The notes under the pieces: model-generated | What the model saw: the letters and a program-made list of their open reading frames with translations, nothing else | Databases searched by the model: none | Told to the model about the DNA's origin: nothing | Program-made: the position numbers and the translations under genes | Source: Noviherbaspirillum sp. | GTDB taxonomy: Bacteria; Pseudomonadota; Gammaproteobacteria; Burkholderiales; Burkholderiaceae | Direction: 5' to 3' | Length of the DNA: 13,193 nucleotides | NCBI GenBank assembly: GCA_028292785.1 | Contig: JAQGLQ010000009.1 | Coordinates: forward strand, 1 to 13,193 | Part shown: piece after piece, positions 7,214 through 13,193 of the stretch | Layout of the letters: each line of letters begins with the position of its first letter | Numbering within the stretch: the first letter of the stretch is position 1

Positions 7214-8080
7214 ATGAAAACTGTTTTATCTTGGTTAATCAGAATGAAAGCTTCAATGCCGAGTTGGAAAACACGCCTCGCCGCCACCGTTCTTGCATTG
7301 GGATGCGCGGCGGCGGCCTTGCCGGCCATGGCGCAGAACATCATCCGGCTATCCACTACCACCAGCACCGAGAACTCGGGCTTGCTGAAATTCCTGTTGC
7401 CCGCCTTTGAAGCCAGGACCAACAGTAAAGTCCATGTCATCTCGGTCGGGACCGGCAAGGCACTCGAACTGGCGAAGAATGGCGACGTCGACGTCACCCT
7501 GGTGCATGCGCGCGTATCGGAAGACAAGTTCGTGGCCGACGGCCACGGCGTCAACCGGCGGGATGTGATGTATAACGATTTCATCATCGTCGGCCCGGCC
7601 GGTGATCCTGCCGGCATCAAGGGCGGCAAGGACGTGATCGGAGCGATGAAAAAGATCGCCGGCAGCAAGGCCAGGTTCATTTCGCGCGGCGACAATTCCG
7701 GTACCGATCAGATGGAAAAGAAATACTGGAAGGAGGCAGGCACAAGGCCGCAAGGCAATGCTTACGTTTCGGCCGGACTCGGCATGGGTGAAGTCTTGGG
7801 CATGGCGGCCGAACTGCAGGGCTATACCCTGACTGACCGCGCAACCTACGGCGCCTATCGTGCCAAGACAGGCCTGGCGGTGATGGTCGAGGGCGACTCG
7901 AAGATGTTCAACCCATATGGCATCATCGCGGTCAATCCTGCCAAGTACAAGGACATCAACTACAAGGGCGCGATGCAGCTCATTGAATGGCTCACCTCCG
8001 ATGACGGGCAGAAGATGATTGCCGGGTTCAAGGTGAATGGTCAGCAGCTCTTCTTCCCTTCCGCAAAGACCGGCAAGTGA
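7214..8080 (+). CDS. tupA: Tungstate-binding periplasmic protein, TupA type
   Basis: Substrate-binding protein of a TupABC-type tungstate (or molybdate) ABC importer, 288 residues. TupA hallmarks are readable: TTTSTE (residues 48-53) near the mature N-terminus, VGTGKALELAKNGDVDVTLVH, VMYNDFIIVGP, SRGDNSGT (157-164), VEGD and NPYGIIAVNP. A signal peptide ends at ALPAMA before QN. The annotated start gives a long N-region of about 40 residues; the ATG at 7256 would give a more usual signal of about 27 residues, and 7244 is also possible; none has a strong Shine-Dalgarno site. No permease (tupB) or ATPase (tupC) gene follows: the next gene is parA. It may serve a transporter encoded elsewhere or be the remains of a broken operon. 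Family assignment is firm; tungstate over molybdate is by family precedent. Confidence 0.9.
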   Translation: MKTVLSWLIRMKASMPSWKTRLAATVLALGCAAAALPAMAQNIIRLSTTTSTENSGLLKFLLPAFEARTNSKVHVISVGTGKALELAKNGDVDVTLVHARVSEDKFVADGHGVNRRDVMYNDFIIVGPAGDPAGIKGGKDVIGAMKKIAGSKARFISRGDNSGTDQMEKKYWKEAGTRPQGNAYVSAGLGMGEVLGMAAELQGYTLTDRATYGAYRAKTGLAVMVEGDSKMFNPYGIIAVNPAKYKDINYKGAMQLIEWLTSDDGQKMIAGFKVNGQQLFFPSAKTGK

Positions 8081-8085
8081 CGCTG

Positions 8086-8108
8086 GCTCGGCAACAGCCA
8101 TGCCGAGC
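8086..8108 (+). terminator. Hairpin after tupA, possible terminator
   Basis: Perfect 8-bp stem GCTCGGCA / TGCCGAGC with a 7-nt loop, starting 5 nt after the tupA stop. No T tract follows, so it would be a weak intrinsic terminator or an mRNA 3'-end protector. Confidence 0.5.
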
Positions 8109-8116
8109 GCCTTGTC

Positions 8117-8136
8117 CGCGATCGATCGCGTACGCG
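8117..8136. repeat. Overlapping palindromes upstream of parA
   Basis: A perfect 14-bp palindrome CGCGATCGATCGCG (8117-8130) overlaps a 10-bp palindrome CGCGTACGCG (8127-8136). It lies in the tupA-parA gap of about 270 bp, for which I see no gene. Such symmetry near parAB could mark a ParB-binding (parS) site, but short CG-rich palindromes also occur by chance in GC-rich DNA. Confidence 0.3.
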
Positions 8137-8295
8137 AGATCCCGCTCTTTGTCGCAGGCGAGCGGCATGATCGTCATTTCCTCGTTTATTTCCGCATCCG
8201 GCACGTAACCGACCAAGTCACCGACAAAGCGGCACTTTTCCTGTTATATGCTCCTTTGCGCCAATTAAACAAAAAGTTCTCGATATAGGTTGCAA

Positions 8296-8331
8296 TTCCG
8301 TATTTCATAGTATTATTCCGAAAATACGGAA
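8296..8331. promoter_or_regulatory. Inverted-repeat operator candidate in the parA promoter region
   Basis: Arms TTCCGTATTT (8296-8305) and AAATACGGAA (8322-8331) are perfect 10-bp inverted repeats with a 16-bp spacer. An inner TTCCG at 8316-8320 repeats the left arm 20 bp away and pairs with CGGAA at 8327-8331. A weak promoter (TTGCAA at 8290, TATTAT at 8311, 15-bp spacer) overlaps them. ParA proteins with an N-terminal helix-turn-helix commonly repress their own operon at such sites, so this is a likely ParA operator; a parS site is the alternative. Confidence 0.6.
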
Positions 8332-8352
8332 CAATCCATAAAAAGGATAATA

Positions 8353-9501
8353 ATGGCGTTCACTCAGGTCAGCATGCATGAACTCGACCATCTTGCAAGC
8401 ACGGCGGCCGATGTATTGGCCCAGGTACGTGACGCAATGATCGAGCCGCATCCCCGAAAAGTCGCTCCCACTTTCAGCAGTTCCGCGATAGCGGAACTGT
8501 GTGGCGTGGAAAAAACGCAGATCAAATACCTCACCCAGAAAAACAGCCTGCCATCGGGGAGAAAGATCGAGGGGTCGAAGGCCAAGGATTATTCCCTGGA
8601 AGAAGCGATCCAGTGGGTGAAAACCATAGGCAATCGCCCTGCCCGGCCCGCGGGCAAACCGGGAAAAGTCATCGCGGTCTGCAATTACAAGGGCGGCGTG
8701 GCGAAAACCAGCACGGCCGTGGCGATTGCGCAGGCCGTCACCTTGCGCGGGCTGAAAGTCCTGGTGATCGATTGCGACGGCCAGGGTACGGCAACGCAGC
8801 TGGTCGGGATCAGTCCGGAACAAGACGTCGAGATCGAGCAAACCATCATGCCGTATATCCACGGGGATGAAGCGGATCTGCGGTATGCGGTACAGCCGAC
8901 CTATTGGCACAATCTTTCGGTGATCCCGGCGTCGAGCGGGCTGCTTGCCGCCGAGTTTGCGATCCCCGCGAAGGCCATGTCCCAGCGCGGTTTCCGATTC
9001 TGGGAAATGCTTGCCAACGGCATCGGTCCGCTGCGCGAGGAATTCGACCTGATCATCATCGATACCTCCCCTAGCCTCTCGCATCTGACGGTCAACGCCA
9101 TGATCGCGGCCGATGGGCTGCTGATGCCCTGCCCTCCCGACGCGCTCGATTTTGCATCGAGTGTGCAGTTCTGGGGCATTTTTTCGGAATTGGTCGATGG
9201 CTTGCCGAATGCCAAGGAAAAGCGTTACGACTTCATTTCGATCATCTATACGAAAGTCCAGGCGAACGAGATATCGCGCCTCGTCAAAACCTGGATGAAG
9301 CAGGCGTACGGCGCCCACATCAACGGCATCGAGATCCCGGACAGTACGGCTGCCCGCACCGCGTCGGCGCAGCTCAAGACCATCTACGACCTGAGCAAGC
9401 CCGACGGCAGCGCGGAAGCCTATCGTCGCTACAAGGAACCGCTGGACCGTCTGGCCGATTACGTGGTGGATCAATTGGCCCTTTCCTGGAGCGCAGCATG
9501 A
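8353..9501 (+). CDS. parA: Plasmid-type partition ATPase ParA with N-terminal helix-turn-helix
   Basis: Deviant-Walker ATPase of the ParA family, 382 residues, moving or positioning replicon copies on the nucleoid with ParB and parS. The length and the N-terminal helix-turn-helix (about residues 41-75, with SSSAIAELCGVEKTQIKYL) place it with P1 ParA/SopA-like type Ia proteins rather than the short chromosomal type. The Walker A motif is KGGVAKTS (residues 113-120, with the signature Lys113), the A' motif is IDCDGQG with Asp140, and the Walker B is LIIIDTSPS with Asp237. The ATG at 8353 has AAAGG at 8342-8346. The last codon overlaps the parB start (ATGA), so the two are translationally coupled. 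The inverted repeats just upstream fit autorepression by the helix-turn-helix. Confident assignment. Confidence 0.95.
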   Translation: MAFTQVSMHELDHLASTAADVLAQVRDAMIEPHPRKVAPTFSSSAIAELCGVEKTQIKYLTQKNSLPSGRKIEGSKAKDYSLEEAIQWVKTIGNRPARPAGKPGKVIAVCNYKGGVAKTSTAVAIAQAVTLRGLKVLVIDCDGQGTATQLVGISPEQDVEIEQTIMPYIHGDEADLRYAVQPTYWHNLSVIPASSGLLAAEFAIPAKAMSQRGFRFWEMLANGIGPLREEFDLIIIDTSPSLSHLTVNAMIAADGLLMPCPPDALDFASSVQFWGIFSELVDGLPNAKEKRYDFISIIYTKVQANEISRLVKTWMKQAYGAHINGIEIPDSTAARTASAQLKTIYDLSKPDGSAEAYRRYKEPLDRLADYVVDQLALSWSAA

Positions 9502-10463
9502 GCATCTACGACAAACTCGGCGCCAAGACCGCCGGCATCAAGGCGCGGACCGTCGACAAACCGGTCGAAAAGACGCCTCGGACAGCTCCCGGCATGTTCC
9601 TGAATACGACGCAGCGCATCGATGCGGCCGAGGCGCGGGTCGAGGAACTCGAGGCAAAGCTGAAAGAAGCCGATGCGCTGTCGATGACCCGCACGATCGC
9701 CTTGAGCGAGCTGCATGAGGCAGCGGGGCGCCGGCGGAGGCTGACCGATGCCGAGTATGCCGAACTGAAGGAAAACCTGCGCAACAACGAGCTGGTGCAG
9801 GCGATCACGGTAAGACCGCGGACGCAGGGGGGGTACGAAGTCATCTCCGGCAATAACCGGGTGGCGATTTATCGCGAACTGGGACGCACCGACATCCTCG
9901 CAGTGATTCAGTCCATGGATGACGAACAAGCGGATTTGGGCGGGTTCTATGCCAACCTGCTGCAGCCTTCGCTTCCCGATTTCGAGAAGTACCTCGGATT
10001 CAAGCGCAGGCAGGAGCACACCAACAAGAACCAGAAGGAACTCGCGCAGGAAGCCGGCATACCGGAACAAACCCTGTCCGACCTGTTCAGCTTCGACAAA
10101 CTGCCGGCGGAAGCCAGGGCAATACTGCAGGAGAAACCGCATCTGCTTGGCAGCAGCGCGGCATTGAAGCTTGCCCTCGCCGCGGCGGCCGGGCGCAGCG
10201 GCGCGGTCATCGAAGCAATGCAACGCCTGGCCGCGGACCCGAAATTCACCCAGGCGCAAGCAGTGGCTTATGCGAACAGGCTTGAGGCACCGGCTTCAAC
10301 GAAGGCCGGACCGATCGTCATCAAGGATGGCAAGAAAGCCTTTTGCAAAATCAACGCACGCCAGACCAAGGTGGTGCTGGATTTTCGCGATGAGGCGCTG
10401 GCCGACCAATGGCTGAAAAAACTGGAAGACTTTATGCGCGATGAATTGAAGGGACAGAAATAG
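9498..10463 (+). CDS. parB: ParB/RepB/Spo0J-family partition protein
   Basis: Centromere-binding partner of ParA, 321 residues. After a variable N-terminus (likely ParA contact) comes a short coiled-coil-like stretch, AAEARVEELEAKLKEA (about 42-60), then the ParB N-domain (LTDAEYAELKENLRNNELVQAITVRP) and a helix-turn-helix about residues 176-205 (KELAQEAGIPEQTLSDLF). The box II motif that is GERR-like in CTP-binding ParBs reads GNNRVAIYRELG (from residue 118), keeping the first Gly and the Arg. The third box is also diverged (YANLLQPSL instead of the ENIQR type). It overlaps parA by 4 bp and is followed by a terminator, so parAB is its own operon. The ParB assignment is firm; whether it binds and hydrolyses CTP is open. 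Confidence 0.93.
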   Translation: MSIYDKLGAKTAGIKARTVDKPVEKTPRTAPGMFLNTTQRIDAAEARVEELEAKLKEADALSMTRTIALSELHEAAGRRRRLTDAEYAELKENLRNNELVQAITVRPRTQGGYEVISGNNRVAIYRELGRTDILAVIQSMDDEQADLGGFYANLLQPSLPDFEKYLGFKRRQEHTNKNQKELAQEAGIPEQTLSDLFSFDKLPAEARAILQEKPHLLGSSAALKLALAAAAGRSGAVIEAMQRLAADPKFTQAQAVAYANRLEAPASTKAGPIVIKDGKKAFCKINARQTKVVLDFRDEALADQWLKKLEDFMRDELKGQK

Positions 10464-10542
10464 TTTTGCCGACTGTTCTGGTCGACACAACGTCATGGAG
10501 AACACGATGAATTAAACAAACTGATTCGCGAGTCCCAAAAGA

Positions 10543-10572
10543 CAAAAGCCTGAGCGGGAACTCAGGCTTTTG
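10543..10572. terminator. Bidirectional intrinsic terminator after parB
   Basis: Perfect 12-bp stem CAAAAGCCTGAG / CTCAGGCTTTTG with a 6-nt loop, flanked by A4 and T4 within the arms, about 80 bp after parB. It should end parAB transcription and insulate the rep gene. The short stretch 10464-10542 holds no supported gene. Confidence 0.85.
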
Positions 10573-10591
10573 AACAATAGGAAGACCGCCT

Positions 10592-10663
10592 CAAATTTTG
10601 CTGACATCCGATTGGCGTCGGATTAGCGGGGACCTCACAGATCCTGCAGTCTATCAAAATTTG
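10592..10663. repeat. Nested inverted repeats in the rep leader
   Basis: Outer arms CAAATTTTG (10592-10600) and CAAAATTTG (10655-10663) are perfect 9-bp inverted repeats. Nested within is ATCCGA (10606-10611) with TCGGAT (10618-10623), spacer 6 bp. The CGGAT core recurs in the repeats after rep, so this may be a Rep-binding autoregulatory site or part of an origin. The structure is read; the role is inferred. Confidence 0.5.
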
Positions 10664-10711
10664 CGCGCCTGTCAAGCCTGGGGACTCTTTTTCTCAACGA
10701 AAAGGAGTTAT

Positions 10712-11710
10712 ATGTTCCAAGCTCAATTTATGGCGGGACAGGCAGTCGCTTGCGCCCGATTTTTACCGGCGCCACTGATCGCGGCGCGCGCTGCGGCATT
10801 CAATCCGACCAACTGCCTCGACCTCAATCAGACCGCACGCCGGGTATTGTATGGCGCCCTCACCTTTCTCAACCTGAGGTCTCCGCGCAAGGCGATCTTT
10901 CCGCGGCGCGAAACCTTGCGCGCCGAATCACTGTTGCAATCTGACCCGACACTGTATCGCGGTCTGAAAACGCTGGAGGAAAAGGGGTACATCACCCGCG
11001 ACCAGAGCCGCAATGCCCGTACCGGGAAATTTTATCTGTCCCCGATCACTTTCACTGAAAAAGCCTTGGTCATGCTCGAACTGGATCAGGTTATTCACAA
11101 AATACCGTCTTCCAAGATGAGAGACGGCCATATAAAGAAGGAACTTACCAAAGACGAACAATCTTTACAGAATACAGCCGGCGAGCCGGATTCGGCCGAA
11201 CCAAAAGCAATCGACCGGCGCTCGGGTTTGCCGATGGAATTATTGCCTCTGCTGGCGCTCGATGTGAGAAAAAGTGCGGTGTGCTGGCTGATGCAACAGG
11301 CCAGGCGGCATGGAAAACGGCTCGGCGATGTATTGCGAACGGTGCGGCATCGCGTCGACGGATTGCGGGGACGTGAGGTCGTGTCCTATCTCAAGGCCAT
11401 GATCATGAAGAACCTGGATTATGCATGGATCGCGAAAACCCGAATCCGGGAGGAGCACGCGCATATGCGGGAAAGCCAGGCAAACCAACTGCTCGCCTCC
11501 CTCGATAGTCGCTACCATGGTTTCGAGGTGCGATCCCGAGACGGCACCGTGCAGGGCATATTCGACGCCTCCGAAGCAGGCCTGCACGTCATCAGGAGTG
11601 CGAACGGCTGCACCCCCGTGAATCTGCGCTTTGCGAGAGCTTATGCCGAGGGCGATGTGCTATTGCAGCCAAAGCGACATGCTTCGCCAGGAGATGGTGA
11701 CTGGATTTGA
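10712..11710 (+). CDS. Replication-initiator candidate, winged-helix Rep protein
   Basis: Predicted DNA-binding protein of 332 residues, probably the replication initiator of the parAB-linked replicon. About residues 40-115 look like a winged helix (TARRVLYGALTFL, then LYRGLKTLEEKGYITRDQ and a basic wing NARTGKFYLSP). A charged linker is followed by a second helical domain about 170-250 containing GREVVSYLKAMIMKNLDYAW, a style seen in replication protein O-like and plasmid Rep proteins. I chose the ATG at 10712 because AAAGGAG at 10701-10707 sits just upstream; an in-frame extension to 10598 would cover the nested repeats and has no comparable site. Placement after parAB and a terminator, with repeats on both sides, supports a Rep role. 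It is not the RepA type usual for Burkholderia second chromosomes as far as I can judge. A transcription regulator is the main alternative. Confidence 0.7.
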   Translation: MFQAQFMAGQAVACARFLPAPLIAARAAAFNPTNCLDLNQTARRVLYGALTFLNLRSPRKAIFPRRETLRAESLLQSDPTLYRGLKTLEEKGYITRDQSRNARTGKFYLSPITFTEKALVMLELDQVIHKIPSSKMRDGHIKKELTKDEQSLQNTAGEPDSAEPKAIDRRSGLPMELLPLLALDVRKSAVCWLMQQARRHGKRLGDVLRTVRHRVDGLRGREVVSYLKAMIMKNLDYAWIAKTRIREEHAHMRESQANQLLASLDSRYHGFEVRSRDGTVQGIFDASEAGLHVIRSANGCTPVNLRFARAYAEGDVLLQPKRHASPGDGDWI

Positions 11711-11795
11711 CGGTGATGGCGCGCGGCGGCAGCGCATGTCGAACCTGATAGAAAGTGCTGGACGAGGAGCGCGGTCAATAGATCGGAGAAGCCGT

Positions 11796-11814
11796 CGGAC
11801 ATTCCATTTCTTTA
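11796..11814 (+). repeat. Iteron-like repeat, copy A
   Basis: CGGACATTCCATTTCTTTA matches copy C (11964-11982) at 16 of 19 positions, differing only at positions 8-10. It lies 85 bp after the rep stop. Confidence 0.45.
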
Positions 11815-11844
11815 GCGTCGGCGCTGCTGCTGAAGGTATCGCTC

Positions 11845-11870
11845 CGGAGTTCGGATTCTTGTGAAATCAA
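11845..11870 (+). repeat. Iteron-like repeat, copy B
   Basis: This 26-bp segment matches copy C (11964-11989) at 20 of 26 positions without gaps; it begins CGGAGTTCGGATT and ends GAAATCAA. The shared TCGGATT core also occurs in the rep leader. Confidence 0.45.
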
Positions 11871-11959
11871 GGACTTGCCATCTCACGGTTTGCGTCAGTC
11901 AAAAGACCTGTTCGCAGCGGCTCGCGTCAGAAATACGCCTATCGCTAAGATGTACAACC

Positions 11960-11989
11960 AATCCGGACATCGGATTTCTTTAAAATCAA
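11960..11989 (+). repeat. Iteron-like repeat, copy C, with inverted repeat
   Basis: CGGACATCGGATTTCTTTA starts at 11964. Its left edge also forms AATCCG (11960-11965) with CGGATT (11971-11976), a 6-bp inverted repeat with a 5-bp spacer, using the same hexamer core as the site before rep. It runs into AT-rich DNA. Confidence 0.5.
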
Positions 11990-12225
11990 TCACTTAGAGA
12001 TTGCGTTATTTACGAGCTGATCGCCGACCCCGGTACTTGTCCCGATTATCTCCAGGAACGCCAGGCGCCAGTTACGGACCACGGACCGCGACAACCGCTG
12101 TAAGTCTCTGAAACCATAGGAATTTTGTATGCCACTTTCAATCAGCCCTCCGATTGCACCCGGCTTCCGCGGCCAATGATAACTATCGCTGTTCAAAGCC
12201 TGTCCCGATCCACGCGGAACGCCAC

Positions 12226-12234
12226 TGGTAGAAT
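12226..12234 (+). promoter_or_regulatory. Candidate extended -10 promoter for the DUF748 gene
   Basis: TGGTAGAAT reads as an extended -10 element (TG-N-TAGAAT). It lies 33 bp before the ATG of the downstream gene; no good -35 element is seen, which extended -10 promoters can lack. Confidence 0.4.
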
Positions 12235-12267
12235 CCGAGCCTGACCTCTGCTTCCCGAAGCCATTAC

Positions 12268-13193
12268 ATGCCCACTCCCCTGTTGTCACGCCTTCGTGCT
12301 TTCTGGTCCAAGCCCATCTTCCGCCGTCCGGTCATCGGAATGGGAATCGCGGTACTACTCTATGGGTTTGCAGGTTATATCGTGCTCCCCATCGTGCTGA
12401 AGTACCAGCTATCGAAGATCGTCGAGGAAAAGTTTCAGCGTACGCTCTCGATCGGCAAGGTGTCGGCCAACCCGTTCGCGCTTACCGTGACGATGCGCGA
12501 CTTCAAGATCATGGAGCCGAAGGGTGACGTGATATTCGCCGCATTCGATACGTTGCGGCTCAACCTGTCCACCGAATCGCTGTTGCGGCTCGCGCCCGTG
12601 GTGCAGGAAGTGCGACTGACCAAGCCGTATGTGCATATCGAGCGCACCGGCACCTATTCCTACAATATCGACGACATCGTCGATGCGATCGCCAGCCGAC
12701 CGCCATCCGACAAGTCGGCACGGTACTCGATCAATAATATCCAGGTGGATGAGGGGCGCATCGAGTTTCAGGACCGGCCGGGCGGGGCGTTGCATGTCGT
12801 CGCCGGCCTCAAACTGGGAGTGCCATTCATCTCGTCGCTGCCCTCCGATGTCACCGTCTTCGTCGAGCCGCTGCTGAGGGCCCAGGTCAACGGGACGCCG
12901 GTCCAACTCCGCGGCAAGGCGCGCCCTTTCGCCGATCCCAAGGAAGCCGTCGTGGAGTTCAATTTCGACGGCATGGACCTCACTTCCTATCTGGCTTATC
13001 TGCCATTGCAGCCCGGTTTCAAGGTGCGCGATGCCCGGCTCGACCTGCATTTGACTGCCAGCTTTCAGCACTTCAAGGAGACGCCGCCCGCGCTGACCAT
13101 CAACGGCAGTGTCGGACTCACATCGCTGATACTGTCGGGCCCCGATGGCAGGCCGGTGCTGCATGTGCCCGAATTGGACGTAACGCTGCGCGA
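12268..13193 (+). CDS. DUF748/AsmA-like envelope protein, 5' part
   Basis: Open reading frame without stop from the ATG at 12268 to the window end (308 codons visible), so the gene is truncated by the window edge. After a basic N-terminus comes one membrane segment at about residues 22-45 (VIGMGIAVLLYGFAGYIVLP), then a periplasmic region beginning LSIGKVSANPFALTVTMRDF, a signature of DUF748 proteins. These are large AsmA/TAM-related proteins that span the periplasm, and relatives are linked to outer-membrane lipid transport or integrity. Full-length members are often around 1000 residues or more. A weak GAAG lies 7 nt before the start. No functional tie to the rep module is apparent; it may be chromosomal backbone, which bears on where the replicon module sits. 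Confidence 0.85.
   Translation, partial: MPTPLLSRLRAFWSKPIFRRPVIGMGIAVLLYGFAGYIVLPIVLKYQLSKIVEEKFQRTLSIGKVSANPFALTVTMRDFKIMEPKGDVIFAAFDTLRLNLSTESLLRLAPVVQEVRLTKPYVHIERTGTYSYNIDDIVDAIASRPPSDKSARYSINNIQVDEGRIEFQDRPGGALHVVAGLKLGVPFISSLPSDVTVFVEPLLRAQVNGTPVQLRGKARPFADPKEAVVEFNFDGMDLTSYLAYLPLQPGFKVRDARLDLHLTASFQHFKETPPALTINGSVGLTSLILSGPDGRPVLHVPELDVTLR

Larger units (their letters stand above)
11711..12225. other. Non-coding region after rep, origin candidate
   Basis: No gene is supported here. The first part holds three related repeats (entries below), ending in an AT-rich stretch at about 11974-12012 that could be an unwinding element. I see no good DnaA box by eye. From about 12013 the base composition returns to GC-rich and I recognise nothing; a minus-strand reading frame there has no credible start or family. 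Confidence 0.4.

Noticed and set aside
8037..8288. 83-codon plus-strand frame between tupA and parA
   Set aside because: It overlaps the tupA 3' end in another frame, has no good ribosome binding site, and the region contains hairpins and palindromes instead.
8305..9474. 389-codon open frame on the minus strand
   Set aside because: It is antisense to parA, which has full Walker motifs; the translation shows no family features.
11631..11864. 77-codon plus-strand frame overlapping the rep end
   Set aside because: It starts within rep with a non-ATG codon and covers repeat copy A; low-information, Arg- and Ser-rich translation.
11990..12289. 99-codon minus-strand frame in the gap before the DUF748 gene
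   Set aside because: It begins with GTG inside the DUF748 coding start, has no ribosome binding site and resembles no family I know. A decayed transposase fragment was considered, but no catalytic motif or terminal repeats were seen.
1..13193. tRNA, rRNA, CRISPR arrays and insertion sequences
   Set aside because: I found no cloverleaf with a TTCGANTC-type arm, no rRNA segments, no regularly spaced identical repeats, and no transposase with terminal inverted repeats.

Overview
The window is GC-rich DNA with dense genes, all on the + strand. It suggests a betaproteobacterium of the order Burkholderiales, perhaps Oxalobacteraceae-like. The reasons are an orphan Bug/TctC-type periplasmic binding protein beside a catabolic cluster, a DUF748 (AsmA-like) envelope protein, and the general codon and protein style. 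This placement is an inference from gene content; there is no rRNA or other marker.

Region 1 (about 1-6045) looks like one catabolic operon. In order it encodes an alpha/beta hydrolase resembling meta-cleavage-product (C-C bond) hydrolases, an imidazolonepropionase-like amidohydrolase, the alpha and beta subunits of a Rieske ring-hydroxylating oxygenase, a Bug-family solute-binding protein with a signal peptide, and two different RidA-fold proteins. Gaps are short and most genes have clear Shine-Dalgarno sites. A strong hairpin encloses the stop codon of the oxygenase beta gene and separates the enzymes from the binding protein. Both RidA-like proteins lack the catalytic Arg of true RidA. No ferredoxin, reductase, ring-cleavage dioxygenase, transport membrane subunit or regulator lies in the window. 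My working idea is uptake and oxidation of a small, possibly nitrogen-containing aromatic or amide compound; the substrate cannot be read from the sequence.

Region 2 (about 6046-8110) has a 247-bp non-coding stretch with three consecutive hairpins. It is followed by a SAM-dependent methyltransferase that carries an apparent signal peptide, which is odd for a SAM enzyme, and by a TupA-type tungstate-binding protein without the TupB and TupC transporter parts.

Region 3 (about 8111-12000) is a plasmid-type replicon module: parA and parB overlapping by 4 bp, a perfect 12-bp terminator hairpin, then a winged-helix replication-initiator candidate. Inverted repeats precede parA and rep, and degenerate direct repeats with a shared CGGAT core follow rep. 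This could be the maintenance core of a secondary chromosome or megaplasmid, or of a replicon integrated in a chromosome.

Region 4 (about 12001-13193) contains a candidate extended -10 promoter and the 5' part of a DUF748/AsmA-like gene that runs off the window. I see no tRNA, rRNA, CRISPR array or intact insertion sequence.
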